Shown here piece after piece: positions 25,761 to 32,696 of a DNA stretch of 61,337 nucleotides. Made by a program: the position numbers and the translations under genes. The stretch covers positions 1 to 61,337 of the forward strand of contig CALXDD010000014.1 of the NCBI GenBank assembly GCA_944386985.1, in the 5' to 3' direction. The stretch comes from an uncultured Oscillospiraceae bacterium (lineage in GTDB: Bacteria > Bacillota > Clostridia > Oscillospirales > Oscillospiraceae). Each line of letters opens with the position of its first letter. Positions within the stretch are counted from its first letter, which is position 1. The notes beneath the pieces were generated by a model. It ran no database searches. It was not told the DNA's origin and saw nothing but the letters and a program-made list of their open reading frames with translations.

Positions 25761-26122
25761 GTTTCCTCCACAAATTCCTTGGCCACCTGGGCCAGGACTT
25801 CCCACTGCTCATCCGTCAGCCTGGACATGGCGGCCAGCAGTTGGGCCTGGATCGATCCTGCCTCTCCCTCGGCCACCTTGGCAGCAAATTCGAATAGCTC
25901 CTCATTCCGGCTCTTGGGTTGGAACATCTCACCCTCGCCGGTGCGAAGCCATTCCTCCGAAACATTAAACTCTCGGCAAATAAGAGTAATAACGGTATCG
26001 TTGGGAGGGTTTCTTCCCATTTCATACTGCGCCACCGTGTTTTGCCGAACACCAATAGCGTCTGCAAATTTCTGCTGTGTAAGGCCCAAAGCTTTGCGCA
26101 GTTCTTTTATGCGTTCGTACAT
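25739..26122 (-). CDS. Phage repressor, XRE family (CI-like)
   Basis: 127 residues. Residues 1-65 form a Cro/CI helix-turn-helix (LRKALGLTQQKFADAIGVRQNTVAQYEMGRN is the core region); the rest is a helical tail without the Ser-Lys protease of LexA-type repressors, so induction would not be by self-cleavage. It faces the early genes across a 140-bp region with divergent promoters and repeated operator-like sites. This position, next to the integrase, makes it the likely lysogeny repressor. Confidence 0.8.
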   Translation of the reverse strand: MYERIKELRKALGLTQQKFADAIGVRQNTVAQYEMGRNPPNDTVITLICREFNVSEEWLRTGEGEMFQPKSRNEELFEFAAKVAEGEAGSIQAQLLAAMSRLTDEQWEVLAQVAKEFVEETKKSGPH

Positions 26123-26145
26123 ATAATCACCCCCTTTTCTTTTTT

Positions 26146-26174
26146 ATACTATCATCTCTTTGCAAAAAAAGCAA
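26146..26174 (-). promoter_or_regulatory. Promoter of the repressor gene
   Basis: On the minus strand TTGCTT (26174-26169) and TAGTAT (26151-26146), 17 bp apart, end about 25 bp before the repressor start. Confidence 0.6.
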
Positions 26175-26183
26175 GGAAAAAAT

Positions 26184-26199
26184 ATCACAGGAACAACAA
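26184..26199 (+). promoter_or_regulatory. Operator-like repeat, copy 1
   Basis: ATCACAGGAACAACAA lies between the two divergent promoters, just upstream of the early -35 box. It is repeated with one change at 26238. Confidence 0.5.
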
Positions 26200-26207
26200 A
26201 ATAGTTC

Positions 26208-26236
26208 TTGACTTTATTGGTTTAGTGATATATAAT
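26208..26236 (+). promoter_or_regulatory. Main early (rightward) promoter
   Basis: TTGACT at 26208-26213 and TATAAT at 26231-26236 with a 17-bp spacer, a near-consensus strong promoter flanked by the two operator-like repeats. Confidence 0.8.
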
Positions 26237-26237
26237 A

Positions 26238-26253
26238 ATCACAGAAACAACAA
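26238..26253 (+). promoter_or_regulatory. Operator-like repeat, copy 2
   Basis: ATCACAGAAACAACAA begins directly after the -10 box, where a bound repressor would block the early promoter. It differs from copy 1 at one base. Confidence 0.5.
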
Positions 26254-26266
26254 GGAGGTGAACATA

Positions 26267-26386
26267 ATGGCCCTGAAAAAGAAAAGCGGCAATAAGGACA
26301 AAACCCTGCAAGCAATCGTCCTTATCACCGCAATCCTGAACTTGGTCAATGCCGTGATCAATCTGATCATCAGGCTGACCGAGTAG
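26267..26386 (+). CDS. 39-residue membrane microprotein, first early gene
   Basis: AAGGAGGTGAACATA precedes the ATG, an ideal ribosome site. The product is a Lys-rich N-terminus (MALKKKSGNKDKT) followed by one hydrophobic helix (LQAIVLITAILNLVNAVINL), ending RLTE. Being the first gene under the strongest early promoter, it may be an abundant membrane-acting peptide, either a host-takeover factor or a small regulator. No family recognised. A GGGGGCGGGGGC/GCCCCC-type hairpin follows its stop. Confidence 0.65.
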   Translation: MALKKKSGNKDKTLQAIVLITAILNLVNAVINLIIRLTE

Positions 26387-26449
26387 GGGGCGGGGGCGCA
26401 AGCCCCCTCCCTTAAAATAGTATACTCTTTTTCCGGGCCGTTGTCAATC

Positions 26450-26530
26450 ATGGACATTCTTTGGAACATTACTGAGGCAGTTTTCTGGCTGGTTGTTATT
26501 GTTTGGCTTATCAGGCGCTGGGATGAGTGA
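26450..26530 (+). CDS. Possible 26-residue membrane peptide
   Basis: The frame reads MDILWNITEAVFWLVVIVWL and ends IRRWDE, one hydrophobic helix with charged ends. No good ribosome site is visible, so support is weak; the neighbours on both sides are also small membrane proteins. Its stop lies 14 bp before the next start. Confidence 0.3.
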   Translation: MDILWNITEAVFWLVVIVWLIRRWDE

Positions 26531-26543
26531 GGAGGTGAGTTTG

Positions 26544-26711
26544 ATGTCTTTGCCATTGGCGCTTGTGTTGCTTTCCCTTTTTCTCTGCGGGGTAGGCATT
26601 GGGATGAATGTTTGGTCGCTTGCCTTTGCGCTTAAACGGTTAGCGTGGAAGGATCGCCAGGACAGCAGCAGACAAAACCGAGGAGGTGATGGATATGGGC
26701 GGTGTATATGA
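26544..26711 (+). CDS. 55-residue membrane microprotein
   Basis: GAGGAGGTGAGTTTG precedes the ATG. Residues 1-30 are hydrophobic (MSLPLALVLLSLFLCGVGIG) and the rest is basic. No family recognised. It overlaps the next gene by 17 bp. Confidence 0.55.
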   Translation: MSLPLALVLLSLFLCGVGIGMNVWSLAFALKRLAWKDRQDSSRQNRGGDGYGRCI

Positions 26712-26895
26712 CTATGAACTGCTGGAAGCTCTGAAGCAAATAGGAAAAAGCGCAGAGCGGATTGCGTTGGCATTGGAAAAGATGTCGCCCCCCAGCGGGC
26801 AAGGCCAGGAGGCGATTGAGAGGATCGTGGATGATCGAGTTAAGAGGATGTTTTCAGATTCTCTTCAATCATCCTCTCATACTCGCGCATGGTAG
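26695..26895 (+). CDS. Small unknown early protein
   Basis: 66 residues beginning MGGVYDYELLEALKQIGKSA, helical and charged. ATG 26695 is chosen because GAGGAGG lies eight bases upstream; an ATG two codons earlier is too close. The 3' end overlaps an opposite-strand gene by 56 bp. Confidence 0.5.
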   Translation: MGGVYDYELLEALKQIGKSAERIALALEKMSPPSGQGQEAIERIVDDRVKRMFSDSLQSSSHTRAW

Positions 26896-27028
26896 CGATG
26901 ACGGCAGTAACTGCCATCTGAGCAATGGCTTCTTGAACATCTGGATTCGGTCCATCGAATGCACCTTTCAATTTTTCGCGGACACGCTTTTCCAGTTCAA
27001 TGCATTGCTCTTTTGTGAGTTCAAGCAC
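26840..27028 (-). CDS. Small reverse-strand protein in the early region
   Basis: 62 residues starting at a GTG (LELTKEQCIELEKRVREKLK in the first part), helical and acidic/basic. A good ribosome site AGGGGGGTGAT lies before the start. It is the only leftward gene among the rightward early genes and overlaps the 3' end of its neighbour, so it could act as a protein or as antisense RNA. No family recognised. Confidence 0.5.
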   Translation of the reverse strand: MLELTKEQCIELEKRVREKLKGAFDGPNPDVQEAIAQMAVTAVIATMREYERMIEENLKTSS

Positions 27029-27088
27029 AATATCACCCCCCTTCTGTGGTCAGTGTATCACGGACTCGGGGAGAAAGGAAAGAAAAAC

Positions 27089-27247
27089 ATGAACGAAAAG
27101 CAGAAGAAGCTGGTGGAGGAGCTTACCGCCAACGTGGAGAAGCTGCCACCTGAGAAGCAGTACCAGCTCCTCGGTGTAGCACAGGGCCTGGGTATGGTAC
27201 CCGGGCCTGCGTCTAACAAGCTGAATAAGGAGGTTGCCGAGAATTGA
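27089..27247 (+). CDS. 52-residue unknown early protein
   Basis: Begins MNEKQKKLVEELTANVEKLP and contains QLLGVAQGLGMV. It is mostly helical, preceded by GAGAAAGGAAAG, and its stop overlaps the start of the HTH gene at 27244. No family recognised. Confidence 0.55.
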   Translation: MNEKQKKLVEELTANVEKLPPEKQYQLLGVAQGLGMVPGPASNKLNKEVAEN

Positions 27248-27456
27248 TAAATTTGGCTGTTCTTTCCGCCCAGGAGGCCGCCGAGCGCCTCCGGGACATG
27301 GGGATGAAGATTTCCCCAGATATGCTGCGGTGCGGCATTGAGCAGGGACAGTTTCCCTTTGGTGTGTCTATTCGCTCCAAAGACAACAATCCCCGCTGTT
27401 ACATCTATGAGAAGAAGCTCATTCAGTGGGCCAAGGAAAACGGCTACCAAAGCTGA
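27244..27456 (+). CDS. Excisionase-like small DNA-binding protein
   Basis: 70 residues from a TTG start that overlaps the preceding TGA; AAGGAGG lies ten bases upstream. LSAQEAAERLRDMGMKISPD is a helix-turn-helix opening followed by a beta wing and YIYEKKLIQWAKE, the layout of MerR/excisionase-like proteins. It could direct excision by the integrase or act as an early regulator. Confidence 0.55.
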   Translation: MINLAVLSAQEAAERLRDMGMKISPDMLRCGIEQGQFPFGVSIRSKDNNPRCYIYEKKLIQWAKENGYQS

Positions 27457-27504
27457 AGATAATTACCCCGCCCCGGGGATACGGGGGCAGAAATGGAGGA
27501 CTGC

Positions 27505-27759
27505 ATGTATCATATCACAATTACAGACATCAAAACAGGCGAGGTCACCATTGACCAGGACACCGACGCGCTGATCGCGTCCGTGCGGGTGGAAAACGGT
27601 GTAAGAGGTATGACCCTGCTGGACGCCTGCGCCACCGACGTGGCGCGCGTTGTGGACGTTGCGACCCGGACGACGGCCCGGGTGCTCAGCGAGAATCCCC
27701 CCCGTGGAGCGGGCCCTGTGGGCGCTCCTCGCTGCTGGGGACGTGCCCATGGCAACTGA
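27505..27759 (+). CDS. Unknown early protein, frame-shifted at a C7 run
   Basis: The start MYHITITDIKTGEVTI is preceded by GGAGG. The frame reads well until the run of seven C at 27697-27703, after which the encoded end (RGAGPVGAPRCWGRAHGN) looks unlike protein. If the run had six C, the frame would continue as VERALWALLAAGDVPMATE and end at the TAA 27785-27787, overlapping the next start. This points to a one-base expansion (mutation, slippage or sequencing error). No family recognised. Confidence 0.5.
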   Translation: MYHITITDIKTGEVTIDQDTDALIASVRVENGVRGMTLLDACATDVARVVDVATRTTARVLSENPPRGAGPVGAPRCWGRAHGN

Positions 27760-27779
27760 GGCAGCCCCGGAGGCAGACA

Positions 27780-28043
27780 ATGGGTAACCCGCGCCGTGGG
27801 TCAGAGGAGGACCGGCTCTACCAGGAGTGGTTCTCCCCGTACTTTTCTGACCGGCGAATAGCTCAGGCGATATTTGAACGGCTGACCGAGCTGCAATTCT
27901 CCGTGCTTGTGGATTACTACGGGAACGGTAAGCCTTTTGTGGATATCGCGCTGCTGAATGGCGTAACTTGCGACGCCGTAAGAAACCGATTTAAAGTCGC
28001 GGTTGAAAAACTGCGAAAAATCCGAGAGGAGGTGCAGGAGTGA
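27780..28043 (+). CDS. Sigma-70 region 4-like HTH protein
   Basis: 87 residues. The C-terminal half (LTELQFSVLVDYYGNGKPFV, then DAVRNRFKVAVEKLRKI) fits the region-4 helix-turn-helix of sigma factors and related phage activators. GGAGG lies before the ATG. Overlaps by 4 bp with a second protein of the same kind, suggesting the two work together in phage transcription control. Confidence 0.6.
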   Translation: MGNPRRGSEEDRLYQEWFSPYFSDRRIAQAIFERLTELQFSVLVDYYGNGKPFVDIALLNGVTCDAVRNRFKVAVEKLRKIREEVQE

Positions 28044-28411
28044 CACCCTCGACCAAGTCCCAGTATGAAATACAGTCCGACGCCCGGGATTTTCACGCGT
28101 GGCTTCACGCCGAAACGACCGTCGCCCCGGACGAGGATATGCGGCATTTGAGACGCATTCTTTCTGCTGCTATTGAAAATGAGCTGACACCCAAGCAGCG
28201 CCTATACATGGCGGAGTATTACGTGGACGGCCGGACAGTAGGGCAAATCGCCCTGCGGCATAAGGTATGCCAGTCCACCGTGTCCCGAGTGCTCAAATAC
28301 GGCAGAAAGCGCCTCCGGCGGGTGCTGCGCTACTGTAGCCCGCGATTATTCGACGCCCAGGGTCAGAGATCCTATAACAAAGCCCACCAGGAGGACGCTT
28401 ATGACGAATAA
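28040..28411 (+). CDS. Sigma-70 region 4-like HTH protein
   Basis: 123 residues from a GTG start. LTPKQRLYMAEYYVDGRTVG followed by IALRHKVCQSTVSRVLKYGR is a clear region-4 type helix-turn-helix; no region 2 is present, so it is not a full sigma factor. Possible phage gene activator (ArpU/RinA-like role). AGGAGG lies upstream of the start. Confidence 0.65.
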   Translation: MTPSTKSQYEIQSDARDFHAWLHAETTVAPDEDMRHLRRILSAAIENELTPKQRLYMAEYYVDGRTVGQIALRHKVCQSTVSRVLKYGRKRLRRVLRYCSPRLFDAQGQRSYNKAHQEDAYDE

Positions 28412-28568
28412 CCCCGTTGTGGCAGATCGGGCGGGAATCCGGAGAGATATTTTCTCACGCATTGTGCGTTGCAAAAGGCCGGTCTACGCAGACGAGGTTG
28501 GCCAGATTGCCCAGGCGCTTGGTGTGTCCATTGAGCACCTATTCGCCCAGTCGGGCGATGCAAACTGA
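28401..28568 (+). CDS. 55-residue unknown early protein
   Basis: CCAGGAGGACGCTT gives an ideal ribosome site before ATG 28401. The product starts MTNNPVVADRAGIRRDIFSR and later reads DEVGQIAQALGVSIEHLF, a helical segment that could be a short helix-turn-helix. It overlaps the preceding gene by 11 bp. Confidence 0.55.
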   Translation: MTNNPVVADRAGIRRDIFSRIVRCKRPVYADEVGQIAQALGVSIEHLFAQSGDAN

Positions 28569-28595
28569 GAGGTACATTGGGGAAAGGAGACCGGA

Positions 28596-28790
28596 ATGAA
28601 TGGAAAAACGGAGGAGATCCATACCACAGAAGATGGGCGTCTGCACATCCATGTGACCATCAGCGGAGCGGAAGAAGATGTGAACGAGGCCTTTCGTCTG
28701 ACGGCTAAAGGTATCCGGGAGGTCAGGTGCAGACTGGGAGAGCGAGGCATCGAGGGCGTGAGCTACAAAATAGAAAAGGCCGACGGCTGA
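28596..28790 (+). CDS. 64-residue unknown early protein
   Basis: Begins MNGKTEEIHTTEDGRLHIHV, with an alternating beta pattern followed by a helix (EEDVNEAFRLTAKGIREV). AAAGGAGACC precedes the ATG. No family recognised. Confidence 0.5.
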   Translation: MNGKTEEIHTTEDGRLHIHVTISGAEEDVNEAFRLTAKGIREVRCRLGERGIEGVSYKIEKADG

Positions 28791-28830
28791 TCAGCAGACG
28801 CCGGGCAGAGCTTTGGGGGGAGAGGTAAAG

Positions 28831-29031
28831 ATGACTGCCAAGAACACATATGAGGAGGCCGTCCGGGGGACGGCCAGGGAGGCGGTTGAGATGGAGCGGA
28901 CCTATGGGGGCGGGTATGCCTACCTCATCGGTACCATCCGGGCCATCAGCGGCGGAGACGATGCTCCGTCGAACAAGATACGCAAGATCCTGCTCCTGCT
29001 GGAGGAGTTTGACCAGGCACAGAGGGAATAG
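28831..29031 (+). CDS. 66-residue unknown early protein
   Basis: MTAKNTYEEAVRGTAREAVE opens a helical protein that ends KILLLLEEFDQAQRE. GGAGAGGTAAAG is the ribosome site that fixes the start at 28831. No family recognised. Confidence 0.5.
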   Translation: MTAKNTYEEAVRGTAREAVEMERTYGGGYAYLIGTIRAISGGDDAPSNKIRKILLLLEEFDQAQRE

Positions 29032-29076
29032 GACAATCCGGGCAATACATAGGGTTTCTTGAAGGAGGTGGGGGCG

Positions 29077-29325
29077 TTGCTGCAGGAGCTGGTGACACCA
29101 AGCGGATACCGGTTCTGGGGAGAATCATTGGTCACAATCGACGGGAAGGACTACCCGCTGGACGCGCTGACGAAGGAGCAGCGAAGCTATGTGCTGGCAG
29201 TGCGGGACGTCAACGCTCTGAACGCGGCCTACGCTGGGAGGGCGGAGTTCCGGGCAGAAGGGCTGCCAGCCTTTGAGGAGGTATTTCCTGAAATCGTGGC
29301 GGAACGGAGAAAGGCGAAAAAATAA
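29077..29325 (+). CDS. 82-residue unknown early protein
   Basis: A TTG start with AAGGAGGTGGGGGCG directly upstream. The product opens MLQELVTPSGYRFWGESLVT, has TIDGKDYPLDALTKEQRSYV and a Lys-rich end. No family recognised. A GGCCGGCG/CGCCGGCC hairpin follows. Confidence 0.55.
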   Translation: MLQELVTPSGYRFWGESLVTIDGKDYPLDALTKEQRSYVLAVRDVNALNAAYAGRAEFRAEGLPAFEEVFPEIVAERRKAKK

Positions 29326-29327
29326 CA

Positions 29328-29352
29328 TAGGCCGGCGCTCCGCCGGCCTATA
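29328..29352 (+). terminator. GC-rich hairpin, weak terminator or RNA punctuation
   Basis: ATAGGCCGGCG pairs with CGCCGGCCTAT around three bases. No T-run follows, so it may mark an RNA processing or partial-termination site. Confidence 0.45.
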
Positions 29353-29395
29353 GCAAACCAGTCCATAGGACAAGCATAGAAAGGAAGGAACTGCT

Positions 29396-29752
29396 ATGGC
29401 AAAGTACAGGACCTGCGAAAAATGCGGCGCAGCGCTGGACCACGGAGAGATCTGTGACTGTGGAAAGGGAGAGAAGGCGCGGAAAAGCGTGGCATATGAG
29501 GCGAATCGGGCAGCCATCCGAGAGGCAGTGGAGGCAGAGGTGTACATTACCCTGGAGAAGAGAAAAGGGAGCGAGACATTCAAGCGGGAGATCAGGGCGT
29601 CCAGTGCGTCGGCCGCCCTGAACGGGCTGGCCGTGCTTCTGAAGGAGTGCGCAAAGGTGGTGGGCGTGAACGCCGTGGAGGTGCTTGCGCTGCTGGCCAC
29701 GGTGCTCACTGTGCCGGACATTCAGGGCGGAGAAGCCGAAGAGAGACGTTGA
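29396..29752 (+). CDS. Zinc-ribbon unknown protein
   Basis: 118 residues. An N-terminal zinc ribbon (CEKCGAALDHGEICDCGKG) is followed by a helical Ala-rich domain ending in a hydrophobic stretch (VNAVEVLALLATVLTV). GGAAGGAACTGCT precedes the ATG. No family recognised. Confidence 0.55.
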   Translation: MAKYRTCEKCGAALDHGEICDCGKGEKARKSVAYEANRAAIREAVEAEVYITLEKRKGSETFKREIRASSASAALNGLAVLLKECAKVVGVNAVEVLALLATVLTVPDIQGGEAEERR

Positions 29753-29764
29753 GGAGGTGTGACG

Positions 29765-30364
29765 ATGGAGCAGCAGTTTCTGACGATTGAGGTACAGGTC
29801 CTGCCTTCCAGGGCGGAGCGTTTGCGCCGGCGGCGGGAGCTGCTGGTGCTGCGGATGGCGCTGGCGGCGGCGTCTCTCCTGGTGGTGATTTTGTTGGCGT
29901 TCCTGCTCTCGCCCAACCGCGCTGTGAGGGGAGCGGAACAGGTTGAAGAAGGTCCGGCGGCAAGGGTTCAGTTGATTGAGGCGGAAAAAGAAAGGGAAAG
30001 TCGGTACGACGCTCTCACAGAGAACGAGCGGGAGTTAATCGCCCGGGTGGTGTACCTGGAGGCCCGGGGAGAGCCGGAGGAAGGGCAGCAGGCTGTGGCG
30101 GAGGTGATTTTGAACCGGGTGGCCGCAGAGAACTTCCCAAGCAGTGTGGAGAGCGTGGTGTACCAGGAGGGCCAATTCGCGGCGGCGGAAGACATTGAGA
30201 AGGCGACACCGGGGGAGAAACAGTACGCAGCGGTGGAGGCTGCCATGTACGGGGAGCCGGTGCTTCCCATGGACGTGGTGTATTTCTCCCAGAAGGGGGA
30301 GAACGAGAACGTGTGGGGGAAAATCGGAGGTCATGTGTTCTGCTACCAGTACGTATGGAAATGA
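29765..30364 (+). CDS. Membrane-anchored SleB-type cell wall hydrolase
   Basis: 199 residues from ATG 29765 (GAGGAGGTGTGACG upstream). A basic N-terminus precedes one membrane span (LLVLRMALAAASLLVVILLA), a linker, then the Hydrolase_2 (SleB/CwlJ) domain: ERELIARVVYLEARGEPEEG, AVAEVILNRV, and VYFSQKGENENVWGK. The Glu in EARGE is the expected catalytic residue. SleB-type enzymes cut peptidoglycan. Finding it among early genes, far from the late lysin, is unusual. Confidence 0.8.
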   Translation: MEQQFLTIEVQVLPSRAERLRRRRELLVLRMALAAASLLVVILLAFLLSPNRAVRGAEQVEEGPAARVQLIEAEKERESRYDALTENERELIARVVYLEARGEPEEGQQAVAEVILNRVAAENFPSSVESVVYQEGQFAAAEDIEKATPGEKQYAAVEAAMYGEPVLPMDVVYFSQKGENENVWGKIGGHVFCYQYVWK

Positions 30365-30606
30365 GACAAGCCCATCTGATAATGGCCTGGAGGGCACAGG
30401 CCGAAATGGTCCTTTTATGGGATACCCGCCTGGGCAGCAGCCTGGCGGGGAAGGAGCCGCAATGGAATGCACGAGCTTCGCTGCATGGCAGGGGAGAACG
30501 GGACATGCTGTTTGCGGCGATGCCGTCACGGGAGCCCGTCGGCAACGTGGGGGATCGCCGCCACGATGATATATGCACTTTGAAATATGAAAACGGAGGA
30601 ACGAGC

Positions 30607-30846
30607 ATGACGGAAGGCTTGATGTTCATTTACCGGGTGAAGCACCCGGAGTACGGTGAAATCGAGGTAAAGGCGCAGGACAGGCTGCGCGCAGCGAGCG
30701 AATCCGGAAAGGCCTGGGGAACCCCGTGGACCGGAATTGCAAGGGAGTGCACCTGTGAGAAAATCGGTCCGGCGCCCGCGCCGGCGCCGGCAAAGAAAGC
30801 TGCGCCGAGAAAGAGGACACAGAGCAAGGAGGCGGAAAAGAAGTGA
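30607..30846 (+). CDS. 79-residue unknown early protein with Ala/Pro/Lys tail
   Basis: GGAGGAACGAGC fixes ATG 30607. The product opens MTEGLMFIYRVKHPEYGEIE and ends in a low-complexity Ala-Pro-Lys tail that might bind nucleic acid. The 242 bp before it hold no frame I can support. It overlaps the next start by 4 bp. Confidence 0.5.
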   Translation: MTEGLMFIYRVKHPEYGEIEVKAQDRLRAASESGKAWGTPWTGIARECTCEKIGPAPAPAPAKKAAPRKRTQSKEAEKK

Positions 30847-31508
30847 TCAGTGAGAAGGGACTGTGCAAGATCCTGAAGTCCGCGTACAAACAGGGCGGGT
30901 ACTCTATCATACCCCAGACGCTGCGGGAGGATGGGCCCGCAGGGACATGGAGAAGGAATACCCTAATCCTGAACGGCGCCACCTGGGCAGTAAGGTGCCC
31001 CACTGTGGACCTGCCTGGAAAGGCGGCGGTCCAGATCGTCGAGGACGCAGGATACCTGCCGGTGGAGGCTGTGAACATCCAGAAGGGCGCGCCGAACCAA
31101 CTTGTACTTGAAGAAGTGGCCGGAAGCCGCTGTGAGCTGCTGGAGGAGCAGAGCGTCGGGAAGCTGCGCATGCGGAGGATACCGGTGATTTTCCGGGAGA
31201 GGTGGCAACTCTACCAGACCGAGCGGGGCAACGTGTTCGCCTTTGACATTGAGCTACTGAAGCTGATCGATTTCAAGGAGGTGGAACCGTCTGCCTACAT
31301 GACTGCAAACGGACATCTGGGTATGTGGTTCTATGGAGACAGCGCGGTGTACCTGGCGCCGGGGCGCTTCTCCAGGAACAACGAGGACAAGATCCTGTAT
31401 ATTGCGGGCTTCGACTGGGAGAACCAGATCGACACGGAGGATCCGGTGGTAAACGTGAGCCTGTTCGACGAGGACGAGGACGCACCGTTGATGGAGCAGG
31501 AGGAGTGA
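30843..31508 (+). CDS. Unknown phage early protein
   Basis: 221 residues from a GTG start overlapping the preceding stop. Opens MISEKGLCKILKSAYKQGGY and is a mixed alpha/beta protein with a very acidic C-terminus (DEDEDAPLMEQEE). The pattern KILKSAYKxGGYxI occurs in other Firmicutes phage genes of unknown role. Confidence 0.6.
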   Translation: MISEKGLCKILKSAYKQGGYSIIPQTLREDGPAGTWRRNTLILNGATWAVRCPTVDLPGKAAVQIVEDAGYLPVEAVNIQKGAPNQLVLEEVAGSRCELLEEQSVGKLRMRRIPVIFRERWQLYQTERGNVFAFDIELLKLIDFKEVEPSAYMTANGHLGMWFYGDSAVYLAPGRFSRNNEDKILYIAGFDWENQIDTEDPVVNVSLFDEDEDAPLMEQEE

Positions 31509-31510
31509 CA

Positions 31511-31705
31511 ATGGATCAGGAGCTACATTACTACGACATCTCCTTCCGGAGGACCGAAAGGGGCCCGCTGGGCGTAGCAAGGAGAACCGACATGGATAGC
31601 GTGATCCAGTGGCTGCGGGAAAATGAAGGCAGGCTCAACATGGCTCTGATCATGGTAATGCCGGGAGAGATGCCGAACATACCGGACAAGGAGAGTATCA
31701 CATGA
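31511..31705 (+). CDS. 64-residue unknown protein
   Basis: Begins two bases after the preceding stop, with AGGAGGAGTGACA upstream. Opens MDQELHYYDISFRRTERGPL. Overlaps the next start by 4 bp (ATGA). No family recognised. Confidence 0.5.
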   Translation: MDQELHYYDISFRRTERGPLGVARRTDMDSVIQWLRENEGRLNMALIMVMPGEMPNIPDKESIT

Positions 31706-32142
31706 ACAACTACGAAAAGTACACCTCCTCCCCTGAAATGATGGAGAAGCTGCTGAAGGAGGTATCCACAAAGGCGGAGAAGCCGTGGGAGATCGCCTTC
31801 AACAGGATCTTCTGCCACGAGTGCGAGCACGACACGTGCCCGGACGTGTGCCCCCATGAGGAGTACAGGGATAACCCGGGGTGGTGGCTGGGACTGGAGG
31901 CTGGTATCTGCATGCTGACCAAAAAGGGAGAGAAGATCGGGTGGTACTCCCAGTACAAGAAGGAGGATCTGGTGAACAAGCTGAGCCCCATCGAGCACGA
32001 GGCGGAGGAGATCCTGGAGCAGATCTGCGAGAAGCGGTGTGCCTTCCGGAGGCCTCCCCTGCTGCCGGAGAGCCAGGAGGACATGGACGCCATCTGCGAG
32101 GACTGCCCCATGAACCGGCTGGCGCAGCTGATCGGGGTGTAA
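31702..32142 (+). CDS. Cys-rich unknown phage protein
   Basis: 146 residues. Two Cys/His clusters are visible: FCHECEHDTCPDVCPHEEY near residue 38, and EQICEKRCAF plus CEDCPMN near the C-terminus, suggesting one or two zinc or Fe-S sites. Otherwise helical and acidic. No family recognised. Start coupled to the preceding gene. Confidence 0.6.
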   Translation: MNNYEKYTSSPEMMEKLLKEVSTKAEKPWEIAFNRIFCHECEHDTCPDVCPHEEYRDNPGWWLGLEAGICMLTKKGEKIGWYSQYKKEDLVNKLSPIEHEAEEILEQICEKRCAFRRPPLLPESQEDMDAICEDCPMNRLAQLIGV

Positions 32143-32145
32143 GGC

Positions 32146-32682
32146 ATGGAAGAGATCATTCTGGCCTGGCCCAATATATCGCTGTGCTATATGGACCGAA
32201 CTGGATCCTGTGGCGGCTATCGGATATTCCCGGAGATTGAGAAGGGAAAATACGGATACCGGCTGACCGTAGGGCAGAAACTGCAAGCTATCAGGTATCA
32301 CGGGACAAACTACGATATTTTTGTAAACCCGAAGGTGGTGGAAATCCGGCCTGATGGGCTGATGGTGACCCACCTGTTACAGAAAGAAGGAGAGGGTCCG
32401 GTGTTCTGCCCGTACAAGAAGGAACTGCCAAACGGAGGCGTATATGCGCCAAGAGATCTATACATAGAGCCGTGCGAGCACCTGTACGAGAAAAATAAAC
32501 TTGCAGACGTTCTCTCGGGAAATGCGCGTGACGAGGATCCGCGCCGACCTGGGCGTAAGGACGACATTGGAAAGAACAGAGGCATCTTCTGGGAGCATGG
32601 AGGGTGGAGGACCACAGGGGACTATATCAGCCAGAAAAACCTGAAAAACTTTGTGAAACTGGGGCAGCAGGAAATATTTTGA
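32146..32682 (+). CDS. Unknown phage protein
   Basis: 178 residues opening MEEIILAWPNISLCYMDRTG; beta-rich, with several Cys (CGGYRIF, FCPYKKE, EPCEHLY). Starts 3 bp after the preceding stop. No family recognised. Confidence 0.5.
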   Translation: MEEIILAWPNISLCYMDRTGSCGGYRIFPEIEKGKYGYRLTVGQKLQAIRYHGTNYDIFVNPKVVEIRPDGLMVTHLLQKEGEGPVFCPYKKELPNGGVYAPRDLYIEPCEHLYEKNKLADVLSGNARDEDPRRPGRKDDIGKNRGIFWEHGGWRTTGDYISQKNLKNFVKLGQQEIF

Positions 32683-32696
32683 AGGAGGATCTGAAG

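Noticed and set aside
30365-30606. Possible upstream extension or small gene before 30607
   Set aside because: Open frames exist, one in frame with the next gene, but no good ribosome site or protein-like pattern supports them; the ATG at 30607 has a clear site.
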